From positions 1-58,343 of the forward strand of contig NZ_JAOQMX010000031.1 of assembly GCF_025960985.1 (NCBI RefSeq): a stretch of DNA of 58,343 nucleotides, in the 5' to 3' direction. A model generated the notes under the pieces. The model did not search any database, was not told the origin of the DNA, and worked only from the letters and a program-made list of their open reading frames with translations. This document shows positions 1 through 7,995 of the stretch, piece after piece; positions within the stretch are counted from its first letter, which is position 1; the number at the start of each line of letters is the position of its first letter. A program made the translations under genes and the position numbers. This DNA comes from Flavobacterium psychraerolatum (GTDB taxonomy: Bacteria; Bacteroidota; Bacteroidia; Flavobacteriales; Flavobacteriaceae).

Positions 1-470
1 AATTGAATACAGTGTCTCGCTGAGCCCTTCGACTATCGCTCAGGACAAGCTTAAGTCGAAGCGTGTGCGCTATTGATAAACTTTCCTCATCACCTTCACG
101 TGGCCTTCGACTTCGCTCAGGCAGACAAAGACGTTAATTGAATACAGTGTCTCGCTGAGCCCTTCGACTATCGCTCAGGACAAGCTTAAGTCGAAGCGTG
201 TGCGCTATTGATAAACTTTCCTCATCACCTCACGTAGCCTTCGACTTCGCTCATGCAGACAGATGCGCTAATTGAAAATCCTGTCTCGCTGACCCCTTCG
301 GCTATCGCTCAGGACAAGCTTAAGTCGAAGCGTTCGTGCTAACTACCATGTTTTTCTTATCACCTCATGTGGCCTTCGACTTCGCTCAGGCAGACAGATG
401 CGCTAATTGAAAATCCTGTCTCGCTGAGCGTAGTCGAAGCGTTCGTGCTATTGACAAATTGTGCTCAAAT
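1..470. repeat. Left block of ~135-bp REP-like tandem repeat array
   Basis: Tandem units begin at 1 (window edge), 136, 270 and 405, so the period is 134-135 bp. Each unit reads AATTGAA, then TGTCTCGCTGAGC, then a 29-nt segment containing CTTCGACTATCGCTCAG and AGCTTAA, then GTCGAAGCG, a spacer with CTATTGA and TCACGTGG, and finally CTTCGACTTCGCTCAGGC with AGACA. The unit at 405 lacks the 29-nt segment and reads CTGAGCGTAGTCGAAG directly. That string is nearly the reverse complement of the other cores, so every unit holds interlaced inverted repeats able to form hairpins. Homology stops near 460, where the GIY-YIG cassette begins. These are dispersed-type intergenic palindromes; the few reading frames inside them look accidental. 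Confidence 0.9.
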
Positions 471-479
471 CAATAACGA

Positions 480-800
480 CTATTCTTCTTTCTTATAATT
501 GTTAGAATGACTTTCATTTTGACAAACCGCTAATTTTTTTAAATCTTCCCATTTGTCATTAATTATAGCTTCTTTCTTTTTCCTACTCCATCCTTTTACT
601 TGTTTTTCAAAAGCAATAGCCTGAAGTACTTCATTAAATTCTGTGCAAAAAACCAATTCAACAGGTCTTTTTTCAAAAGTATAACAATTAATATTTATAC
701 CATTTTGATGTTCCAAAAATCTTCTATTTATATCATTTGTCATACCAGTATAATAACTATTGTCAGAACATTTTAGAATATAAACATAGAATTGTTTCAT
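480..800 (-). CDS. Small GIY-YIG nuclease-domain protein (UPF0213/YhbQ-like)
   Basis: The 106-residue protein is essentially one GIY-YIG domain. It begins with the two-strand signature: YVY near residue 5, followed by YYTGMTN near residue 16. INRRFLEH supplies the conserved arginine/histidine region, and AFEKQVKGWSRKKKEAI (about residues 63-79) supplies the conserved glutamate and basic helix. Length and order match the stand-alone UPF0213 family, whose members are presumed metal-dependent nucleases of largely unknown role. The gene sits inside the repeat array: recognisable repeat sequence resumes at about 850, 50 bp upstream of its start, and ends about 20 bp beyond its stop. The lysine-rich tail after residue 90 is specific to this copy. 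A link between the protein and the repeats is inference from position only. Confidence 0.85.
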   Translation of the reverse strand: MKQFYVYILKCSDNSYYTGMTNDINRRFLEHQNGININCYTFEKRPVELVFCTEFNEVLQAIAFEKQVKGWSRKKKEAIINDKWEDLKKLAVCQNESHSNNYKKEE

Positions 801-849
801 AATAATAAATTTAAATTAAAAGCCATATTAAACATTTTAATACTGTCGT

Positions 850-1406
850 ATTACACTGTCTCGCTGACCCCTTCGACTTCGCTCAGGCGGACAAATGCAC
901 TAATTGAGAACACTGTCTCGCTGAGCCCTACGGCCATCGCTCTGGACAGGCTTAAGTCGAAGCGTTCGTGCTAACTACCATGTTTTTCTTATCACCCCAC
1001 GAGGCCTTCGACTTCGCTCAGGCTGACAAAGACGTTAATTGAATACACTGTCTCGCTGAGCCCTTCGGCTATCGCTCAGGACAAGCTTAAGTCGAAGCGT
1101 TCGTGCTATTGACAAATTTTCCTCATAACCTCACGTGGCCTTCGACTTCGCTCAGGCTGACAAAGACGTTAATTGAATACACTGTCTCGCTGAGCGTAGT
1201 CGAAGCGTCTCCGCTATTGACAAACTTTGCTCATCATCTCACATGGCCTTCGATTTCGCTCACGCTGACAAATGCACTACTTGAAAACACTGTCTCGCCG
1301 AGCCCTTCAGCTATCGCTCTGGACAGGCTTAAGATGAAGTATTCGTGCTACTCCACGCTATCCCTATCACCTCACGTGGCCTTCGACTCCGCTCAGGCGG
1401 ACAAAT
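850..1406. repeat. Right block of ~135-bp REP-like tandem repeat array
   Basis: After a shortened piece at 850-901, units begin at 902, 1037, 1171 and 1279. The spacings are 135, 134 and 108 bp. The 108-bp spacing belongs to the unit at 1171, which lacks the 29-nt nested palindrome and reads CTGAGCGTAGTCGAAG. The other full units carry the segment, with drift such as CCTACGGCCATCGCTCTGG. The short first piece looks like a deletion between two CTTCGACT..CGCTCAG cores. The array ends near 1406, about 90 bp before the end of hsdR. Two frames here (792-974 and 1103-1423) translate repeat DNA and are not called as genes. Confidence 0.88.
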
Positions 1407-1497
1407 CTACATCTAATTTCTAGTCTCCCTAATCCTTTCGGCTATTACTCAAAACTAATATAAATTTAAGCTACAGTGTTTATCAAATCGCAAATAA

Positions 1498-4400
1498 TTA
1501 ATAAGTATTCCTACCATAAAATTCATTCATGTATTCCTTAACTATAATGCCGTTAATACGCTTTGCTGCAACAGTATCCAGTTGAATATTTTGTTTGTTC
1601 TTAAATTGATCAATAACCAATCGCATCATCATTTTATCCACAAAACTTTCGTTTTCAAGCATCTTCGAATTCTGTAAAATTTGAAGATCTACTTCTTTTT
1701 TTAATCCTTGTAACGCTTCAAAAAGTTTAGTTTCGCTATCCGTTAAAGGGTCCTTTTCCATCAAGCGTTTGTGCATTCGAGCATACTTCTCATCATTATC
1801 ATACTTAGCACGCAAAAGTAAATTTTTGCGCTCTAATTCTTTGGCTTGTGTATAAATTTGTTCCAAAGCTTTGATGTTGGCTTCCATTTCTTCTTTGGAC
1901 ACTTCACTCAAATTTTTCTTTTTGAATAAACGTTCTAGTTCCTCTTTTAACGAGATAAAAGTTGGATCTTTTTGATCAAAATTCCCTCCAAGCATTTCTC
2001 TAGTTTTTTGCAAGGTGGTTTTGAGCTGATCTGCCAAGACCATTTCTTCTTCCTTAATTTTTACAAAGGCAAACAATACATCTTCTAGTGCTATGTTTAA
2101 CAAATTGGACGTGTCTACATTACTTTCTAAAGCTTCTTTGGTATTTATCAAAGCCAAATGATTATTAGCTTCTCTCGAAAGAACAGTAAGTTTATGAAAA
2201 TCCATTTCGGCAAGCATTTCATAATTGCCAGACAAACGAATAAGGTTGTACAAATTCTTTGCATTATTTAATGCTTTGGTAATTTGTAGCATAACACCTC
2301 GATCTTGAATTTGGGTAATTTGTTGCGAAAATATCTCAGAATTCTGAATATCAAAAGGAAACAGAACTTCCTTAATCACTTGAATTTCTGCATTGATTTC
2401 CTCCTTAGATTTGAATAAATCAGAGTAATGCTCCATCTCATCCCCCAACTCCGATTGTAGCTCGTTGAAATAATCTTGATTGGTTTTGTCAAATTCTTTT
2501 TGAATGTCAGCAAAATCAACTACATATCCGTATTTAAAATCCTTATACGTACGATTGACACGAGTTAAGGTTTGCAATAAATTATGTGATTTTATTACTC
2601 GTCCTATGTACAGTTTTTTTAATCGTGGTGCATCAAAACCAGTTAAAAGCATGTTGTAAACAAATAGTAAATCAATGTTTCCGTCTTTGAACTGCTCCAC
2701 CTGATCTTTACGGTCTATTTTTGTCCCTATGTCGTGTAAAATAACTGCCGCAGTATTGACTTTGCTTTCTAATTTCTTTTTGGCTCCATAGCCAGTTGGC
2801 GGTTCGGCAGCCATTAATAGATCTGTCGCAAAAGCGTTTATAGCATATTTATCTTGGAAAATTTCGTAGAGCATTTTGGCTTGTTCAGATGAATCGCAAA
2901 CTACCATGCCGCCAATCGAGTTGTCGTTCATCGTTATTCGAGCCTTCTCAAAATCCTGCACAATATAGTCCAGCATAGGTTCTACAAACTTTGGGTGTGC
3001 ATAGACCAATTTTTTATCTCCGTTTCCTTTTAGAATATCAATTTCTTCTAGGGCTTCTTTTAACGTAAGTCTATAGTTCGTTTCTATTTCTTCTCGAATT
3101 AAACGCAACGTATAGCCATCGGCAATAGAGGAATTGTAATAATATTTGTGAATATAACCACCAAACAGTGATTTAGAATTATAGTCAGTTCCTAATAACG
3201 GTGTTCCTGTTAACCCGATTTTGATCGCATTCGAATCAGACTCGTTTAAGTTCGCCAAGAAACTCCCCTTAGGATTATAACTGCGGTGCACTTCATCTAA
3301 GAAATATATTCTTTGAATGTTTAGATTATAATCGGTATTGCGCACCACATCAGGATCATCCTGAAATTTTTGGATGTTCACTACAGTAATCTCCGCCTTA
3401 CCCGAATGATTATGAATCACACTAGTGGCCTTAATGTCTTTTGCGAAAGCATCCCTGCTACTTATTTCATGTACGGTCAGTCCACGACTTTTGAATTCTT
3501 TTGCCGATTGAATCAATAAATCAATTCGATCCACAATAAAATAGAATTTGGGTACAATATTTTTTTTACGGTAATAGTCCGTTAAGTATTTTACATTATA
3601 AAACGCCAGAGCTGTTTTACCACTTCCTTGTGTGTGCCAAATAATTCCTTTTTTTACCCCTTGCTCTAACTTGGACTCGATGGCTTTGGTCGCAAAAAGT
3701 TGTGGGTAACGCATGATATGCTTTTGCAAACCTTTGGATCCTTTGACATAAGCAATACCATATTGCAGCATAAATCGCAGACGCTCCTTTTGTAACAACG
3801 AGGTACAAATACGATTGGTAGGTGTGTTTGGATTTTTATTGGTGATAAATTCAGAAGCATTTTTGATTCCAACCAAATTATTATCTTTCAAAACCAAAGT
3901 CTCTGTAGCATCATCTAAATCGGCTAAAACAGCAGTAAATTCTTCCTGCAGTTCTTCCCTGAAAAAATTAAAACTTGGTTTAGAATAGGATGCAGTAGCG
4001 TAAAATGCACCTTGTAACATCAAAGTCGATTCCTTATCGTATTCCATATTATTGGAAAAAAGCATCAACTGCGTCATGTTGACGAAATGACGGAATTTTT
4101 TATTCTTGAAACGGCTTTCTATTCGGTTATGCTCCGCTTGTATTCCGTCAAGGTTATTTGGCTTTTTAACTTCGATAAATACCAAGGGTAATCCATTAAT
4201 CAATATCGTAATGTCTGGACGAAATTCTTCATCATCTTTTTTATACGTTAGCTCAGTAACTACGTGAAACGAATTGTTTTCGAAATTTTCAAAATCGATA
4301 AAACGAATACTTGATTGGTCCGTTATTTTCTCATAAAAAGCTTTTCCAAGATCTTCATTCTCTAGAGATAACGCTAGTTCAAGATATATTCTAGAAATAT

Positions 4401-4572
4401 CAGCATCACTCAAGTTTGAATTGAGCCTTAAAACGCTTTCTCTAAAAATAGCTGTAAAAATATTCGTGCTTTCATCTCGCACTGCATTAGCCAATGATAA
4501 ATAGTCATAGCCTAAGCGCATTAGATGAAGTATAGCGGGAATTTTAACTCTTGAATCTTCGTTGAAAGCCAT
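1498..4572 (-). CDS. hsdR: Type I restriction enzyme, R (translocase/nuclease) subunit HsdR
   Basis: HsdR is the ATP-driven translocating and cleaving subunit of type I restriction-modification complexes. At 1024 residues it has normal family length. The N-terminal nuclease domain shows the PD-(D/E)xK pattern with D120, E134 and K136 (RPDITI then FIEVKKP). The SF2 motor follows: Walker A TQGSGKT at 314-320, DEVH at 426-429 and TGTP at 455-458. A long helical C-terminal region follows, as in other HsdR proteins. No methylase or specificity gene lies on either side. Upstream are a 31-residue membrane peptide and a histone-like gene, and downstream is the repeat array. It may work with hsdM/hsdS located elsewhere or be a leftover of a lost system. 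The reading frame is intact and key motifs are present. Confidence 0.93.
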   Translation of the reverse strand: MAFNEDSRVKIPAILHLMRLGYDYLSLANAVRDESTNIFTAIFRESVLRLNSNLSDADISRIYLELALSLENEDLGKAFYEKITDQSSIRFIDFENFENNSFHVVTELTYKKDDEEFRPDITILINGLPLVFIEVKKPNNLDGIQAEHNRIESRFKNKKFRHFVNMTQLMLFSNNMEYDKESTLMLQGAFYATASYSKPSFNFFREELQEEFTAVLADLDDATETLVLKDNNLVGIKNASEFITNKNPNTPTNRICTSLLQKERLRFMLQYGIAYVKGSKGLQKHIMRYPQLFATKAIESKLEQGVKKGIIWHTQGSGKTALAFYNVKYLTDYYRKKNIVPKFYFIVDRIDLLIQSAKEFKSRGLTVHEISSRDAFAKDIKATSVIHNHSGKAEITVVNIQKFQDDPDVVRNTDYNLNIQRIYFLDEVHRSYNPKGSFLANLNESDSNAIKIGLTGTPLLGTDYNSKSLFGGYIHKYYYNSSIADGYTLRLIREEIETNYRLTLKEALEEIDILKGNGDKKLVYAHPKFVEPMLDYIVQDFEKARITMNDNSIGGMVVCDSSEQAKMLYEIFQDKYAINAFATDLLMAAEPPTGYGAKKKLESKVNTAAVILHDIGTKIDRKDQVEQFKDGNIDLLFVYNMLLTGFDAPRLKKLYIGRVIKSHNLLQTLTRVNRTYKDFKYGYVVDFADIQKEFDKTNQDYFNELQSELGDEMEHYSDLFKSKEEINAEIQVIKEVLFPFDIQNSEIFSQQITQIQDRGVMLQITKALNNAKNLYNLIRLSGNYEMLAEMDFHKLTVLSREANNHLALINTKEALESNVDTSNLLNIALEDVLFAFVKIKEEEMVLADQLKTTLQKTREMLGGNFDQKDPTFISLKEELERLFKKKNLSEVSKEEMEANIKALEQIYTQAKELERKNLLLRAKYDNDEKYARMHKRLMEKDPLTDSETKLFEALQGLKKEVDLQILQNSKMLENESFVDKMMMRLVIDQFKNKQNIQLDTVAAKRINGIIVKEYMNEFYGRNTY

Positions 4573-4795
4573 TAAAAAAAGTTCTTAAAGTATAAATATA
4601 ATTCAGTATTTGTCCAATTACCAAACTTAGACAATTAAATGCAAATTGTAAAGTAAGTAAAAACTTAATTTGGATTTATTTACACAAAAATAAGTGATAA
4701 CTGTATAATTTAATTACGGTTTTCCTCAATTCATATAACCTAGAATAGTATTCATTTTTGCTTTAAAGCTTTAATAATAACAATAATGAAACAAT

Positions 4796-4834
4796 AAAAA
4801 ATCATGAGCCAATTACAGCTTCAATTCAGCTCAT
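4796..4834 (-). terminator. Hairpin terminator after the 31-residue ORF
   Basis: On the minus strand ATGAGC at 4834-4829 pairs with GCTCAT at 4809-4804, with a further AATT/AATT pairing inside, followed by a run of six T (4801-4796). It lies about 20 bp past the stop of the small minus-strand ORF and supports that ORF being transcribed. Confidence 0.5.
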
Positions 4835-4856
4835 AATTCTTATAAACGGCGGTATT

Positions 4857-4952
4857 TTACTTTCTAAGTACTCCATATACTATTACTAAAGTAGTACTAA
4901 TCACTGCCAACCCAAGCACAATTGACCACATCAAACTACCCCTAACCCACAT
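4857..4952 (-). CDS. Putative 31-residue single-pass membrane peptide
   Basis: This short frame starts at ATG 4952 and ends at TAA 4857. It translates to a basic start (MWVRGSLMW), then an uninterrupted hydrophobic stretch (SIVLGLAVISTTLVIVYGV), then LRK. This is the layout of a one-helix membrane peptide with a positively charged C-terminus, similar in style to small accessory subunits of secondary transporters. A clear GGAGG lies 5 nt before the ATG, which is uncommon in this group, and a hairpin plus T-run follows the stop. A start at the internal ATG (residue 8) is also possible. No partner transporter is adjacent. Function is not assigned; the call rests on the signals around it. Confidence 0.45.
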   Translation of the reverse strand: MWVRGSLMWSIVLGLAVISTTLVIVYGVLRK

Positions 4953-5010
4953 TTACACCTCCAAATGGGTATAAAAAACCATATTTGAGGCATTTTTAAC
5001 ATATTATTCC

Positions 5011-5040
5011 TTGGCTATCTGATACAATCTGCTATTTTTG
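5011..5040 (+). promoter_or_regulatory. Bacteroidota-type promoter of the histone-like gene
   Basis: TTG at 5011-5013 and TATTTTTG at 5033-5040 are separated by 19 bp, matching the Bacteroidota primary sigma pattern TTG-N19-TAnnTTTG. The start codon follows 26 bp downstream. Confidence 0.75.
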
Positions 5041-5065
5041 TGGCTTTAATTATAACAAAAAAATC

Positions 5066-5242
5066 ATGAAAGAATTAGTAGCTAAGATTAACGCTGAATT
5101 TGAAGCTTTTACTGCAGAAACAGAATCTCTAATTGACAAAGGTGTAAAAGCTGCTGGAGCAAGAGCTCGTAAGTCAACTTTAGAAATGGAAAAAATGCTA
5201 AAAGAATTTAGAAAACTTTCTATCGAAGAGTCTAAAAAATAA
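5066..5242 (+). CDS. Histone H1-like small nucleoid protein
   Basis: This 58-residue frame starts at ATG 5066 and stops at TAA 5240-5242. It starts MKELVAKINAEFEAF and is strongly helical and charged. The centre has GVKAAGARARKSTLEM, and the end is a KEFRKLSIEESKK tail. Sequence and length resemble the short histone H1/Hc1-like proteins common in Flavobacteriaceae, thought to bind DNA without sequence specificity. It has its own strong promoter (5011-5040) and a well-formed terminator (5260-5289), so it is a free-standing, probably highly expressed gene. A reverse-strand frame over the same bases is a shadow. Confidence 0.85.
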   Translation: MKELVAKINAEFEAFTAETESLIDKGVKAAGARARKSTLEMEKMLKEFRKLSIEESKK

Positions 5243-5259
5243 TTCCAAATTATCATAAA

Positions 5260-5289
5260 AGTCCTTAGTAAAACTAAGGACTTTTTTTT
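5260..5289 (+). terminator. Rho-independent terminator of the histone-like gene
   Basis: AGTCCTTAG (5260-5268) and CTAAGGACT (5274-5282) form a perfect 9-bp stem around a 5-nt loop, followed by an eight-base T run. Confidence 0.9.
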
Positions 5290-5747
5290 ATCTTCTATTT
5301 CCCTTAGTTATATACTTATATAGCTTATATGATTACTTTAACTTCCTTACTGGCTATTATAATATACTATCAACTATTTTTTGATTCTAATCTATGTAGT
5401 GATTATTGGCTTGAACATCGTTATAGCTGCATATACGCTTCTTACCGATTATTTTTCAAACCTAGATGCAGTTAGAACAAACTTCTGTATAATAGCATTA
5501 AAAATCGATTACCGACTATAAATACTGTGATTATTAAAGATTCTGAAACAAAAATTCTGACTATTTTAAAAATATCAAATAATGAATATCATAATAAGAA
5601 CTCCTTTTTTGTAAGATATACTTATTTTGACCATGCAATACGCAATCAATTGGCAATTCTTTTTTTGTAAACCCACTGTAGTTTGTTTTCTTGCAATTCT
5701 TTTGTTAATTTTAATAGATTAAGAATCAGCAAAAAAAGGACTACTTT
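5290..5747. other. Non-coding gap before the GH15 gene
   Basis: About 460 bp of AT-rich sequence. A 48-codon frame from 5330 (hydrophobic start, no visible promoter or ribosome site) is the longest plus-strand candidate I noticed and is not supported. I see no repeat or strong hairpin here. Confidence 0.5.
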
Positions 5748-7550
5748 ATGAAAAACTTGAATTATGGAATAATAGGTAACTGTCGCAGTGCTGCATTAAT
5801 ATCGGATAAAGGAGCTATCGAATGGTGCTGCTTACCGGAATTTGATTCCTCATCAGTATTTGCCAAAATATTGGATACCGAAATTGGTGGAAGCTTTGAA
5901 ATTAACTGTACCGATGATTATACCATTACCCAAAAATACCTAGAAAATACAAGCATACTCGTTACCACATTTGATAATGGAACCGATGCATTTGAAATCA
6001 ATGATTTTATGCCGCGTTACCGCAAAGAAACAGTTGGGTATAAGATTCCTCCTGAGATCATACGTTACTTTAGAAAAATAAGCGGCTCTCCAACATTCAA
6101 AATAGAGTACAATCCAAAACTGGAGTACGCCTTGGGCAAAACATCCAGTTTTGTGAAGGACGATCATGTTTTGAGTTTGAGCGAATCGACCAAATTTGAC
6201 TCTTTATTTTTATATAGTAATTTTGACCTTAATACAGTAAAAGAAGGCTACAGCATCACGCTTGAGTCCGATGGTTACGTTTTGTTGGCCTATAACGAAA
6301 AAATATTTAAGCCAACACTGACCAAAATTAATTTGGAGTTCGAAAGAACAAAATCATATTGGTTAGGATGGGTAGATAAAACTACTGAGTACAAAAAATT
6401 CAACAAAGAAATTATACGTAGCGCTATAACCTTAAAGTTATTAAGCTATGAGAAAACAGGTGCTGTATTAGCCGCCGCCACGACCTCACTTCCTGAAACA
6501 ATTGGAGAAGTTCGAAATTGGGATTATCGTTTCTGCTGGATTCGTGATGCTTCGATGGTTGTAAAGGTAGTGTCTGAATTAGGACATAAAAAAATGGCCA
6601 AAAATTACCTTCAGTTTATTGTTGATTTGATTCCGGACAAGGATGAGAAACTCCAAATTATGTATGGTATCAATAAAGAAAAAAAACTAACCGAAGAAAC
6701 CTTAGATCATCTAAGTGGATACATGGGAAGTAAACCAGTAAGAATTGGTAATGCAGCCTACTCGCAGCGTCAAAATGACATTTATGGAATCTTAATGGAT
6801 GTAATTCACCAACAACTCAGCACCTTTAGCAACGACACAGAGAACGGCGAAGAATTATGGAATATCACCAAAGGTATTGTTTGGGTAGTCGAAAAACATT
6901 GGCAGGAACCCGACAAAGGAATATGGGAATTTCGAACTGAAGAAAGACATTTTACTTTTTCAAAAGTGCTATGCTGGACTGCCATCGACAGAGCTATCAA
7001 AGTTGCCAAAATTTTGGGCAAAAAATCGAATGTTAAAAAATGGGAGCCACTAGCTGCCACCATCAAAAAAGATATTCTAGATCATGCATGGAATGAAGAT
7101 GTTCAAGCCTTTACGCAATCCTACGGATCTATTGATCTCGATGCTTCCGTACTTTTGATGGAAAACTATGGTTTTATTGATGCCAAAGATCCAAAATACG
7201 TGGCAACAGTTATTGCAATTGGAAATGATTTGAGTAATGACGGTCTTTTATACCGCTACAAAAATAAGGATGACTTTGGTCTTCCTTCCTCCTCCTTTAC
7301 AATATGTACTTTTTGGTACATCAATAGTCTCTATAAAATTGGAGAAGCTAAGAAAGCAGAAAAAATGTTTACCAAATTATTGTCCTATAGTAACCATTTA
7401 GGTCTTTTCAGTGAAGATATTGATTTTGAGACCAAAAGACTTTTAGGAAACTTTCCACAAGCCTACTCTCACCTTGCACTTATAGAAACAGCGATCAATC
7501 TTTCTAAAATATCTGAAGATGAAGAAGTTCTAGGAGCAATCAACAATTAA
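5748..7550 (+). CDS. Glycoside hydrolase family 15 protein (glucoamylase/trehalase-like)
   Basis: GH15 enzymes are inverting alpha-glucosidases such as glucoamylase, glucodextranase and the trehalases of actinobacteria and archaea. The 600-residue protein has the family layout: an N-terminal beta domain (to about 220) with IGNCRSAALISDKGAIEWCC near the start, and a helical barrel with NWDYRFCWIRDAS at 258-269. GIWEFRTEERHFTFSK at 391-406 carries the likely acid Glu394. The barrel's last motif, usually EGxFxxCSFW, reads PSSSFTICTFW (513-523), so the usual second glutamate is not obvious. There is no signal peptide, so it is probably cytoplasmic. It is convergent with the trehalose-phosphate synthase/phosphatase gene at 7996, suggesting trehalose or maltodextrin turnover. 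Substrate is inferred from context only. Confidence 0.85.
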   Translation: MKNLNYGIIGNCRSAALISDKGAIEWCCLPEFDSSSVFAKILDTEIGGSFEINCTDDYTITQKYLENTSILVTTFDNGTDAFEINDFMPRYRKETVGYKIPPEIIRYFRKISGSPTFKIEYNPKLEYALGKTSSFVKDDHVLSLSESTKFDSLFLYSNFDLNTVKEGYSITLESDGYVLLAYNEKIFKPTLTKINLEFERTKSYWLGWVDKTTEYKKFNKEIIRSAITLKLLSYEKTGAVLAAATTSLPETIGEVRNWDYRFCWIRDASMVVKVVSELGHKKMAKNYLQFIVDLIPDKDEKLQIMYGINKEKKLTEETLDHLSGYMGSKPVRIGNAAYSQRQNDIYGILMDVIHQQLSTFSNDTENGEELWNITKGIVWVVEKHWQEPDKGIWEFRTEERHFTFSKVLCWTAIDRAIKVAKILGKKSNVKKWEPLAATIKKDILDHAWNEDVQAFTQSYGSIDLDASVLLMENYGFIDAKDPKYVATVIAIGNDLSNDGLLYRYKNKDDFGLPSSSFTICTFWYINSLYKIGEAKKAEKMFTKLLSYSNHLGLFSEDIDFETKRLLGNFPQAYSHLALIETAINLSKISEDEEVLGAINN

Positions 7551-7584
7551 GTAGGTCCTTTAATAACTTTTAAACAAAAACAGA

Positions 7585-7615
7585 AAAACCGCAATTAGTA
7601 ATTAATTGCGGTTTT
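7585..7615. terminator. Bidirectional terminator downstream of the GH15 gene
   Basis: AAAACCGCAATTA (7585-7597) pairs perfectly with TAATTGCGGTTTT (7603-7615) around a 5-nt loop. The A and T runs within the stem let it work on either strand. Confidence 0.85.
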
Positions 7616-7830
7616 CTTATGACTGTCCTTTTTTATATTTATCGAAAGTAATAAAAATTGTTATCAAAATACAGTCGGAAATCCATCATGAGTTATAGTG
7701 ACACGTTGGCGCAAGCATTTTCCTTTATACTATTTTAAACTATCAAATTTCTATTTTAGTCCATAAATGGTCTGTTGCCACTTTCACTAAAAAGGAAGTC
7801 TAATACAAACCTATTTTCGAACAAAAACAA

Positions 7831-7880
7831 TAAAAGTGTATTCAAAGTCTCCATTTAATGAAGCTTTAAATACACTTTTA
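7831..7880 (-). terminator. Long hairpin downstream of the trehalose synthase/phosphatase gene
   Basis: TAAAAGTGTATT (7831-7842) and AATACACTTTTA (7869-7880) pair perfectly, with further AAAG/CTTT pairing inside. It lies about 115 bp past the stop of the minus-strand gene, and T-rich sequence follows on that strand. Probably its terminator. Confidence 0.55.
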
Positions 7881-7995
7881 TTTAATTCAGTGAGAACTCA
7901 AAATACCTATTTAATTTCCCACTTGATATCCAATCAGTAGTATGACTATTACTTATTATTTACTTAAGTTGGTATTAATAATTAGTATGATAACG

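Noticed and set aside
792..974. 60-codon frame on plus strand in the right repeat block
   Set aside because: It translates repeat DNA (LRRTNALIENTVSLSP type) and overlaps the GIY-YIG start; not a gene.
1..1406. CRISPR array
   Set aside because: The conserved unit is about 135 bp, not a short repeat with unique spacers, and no cas genes are present.
1103..1423. 106-codon frame on plus strand in the repeat array
   Set aside because: Internally repetitive because it spans successive repeat units; no start signal and no family resemblance.
3617..3872. Short minus-strand frames inside hsdR
   Set aside because: Shadows of the hsdR reading frame.
5330..5476. 48-codon plus-strand frame with hydrophobic start
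   Set aside because: No promoter, ribosome site, terminator or family match.
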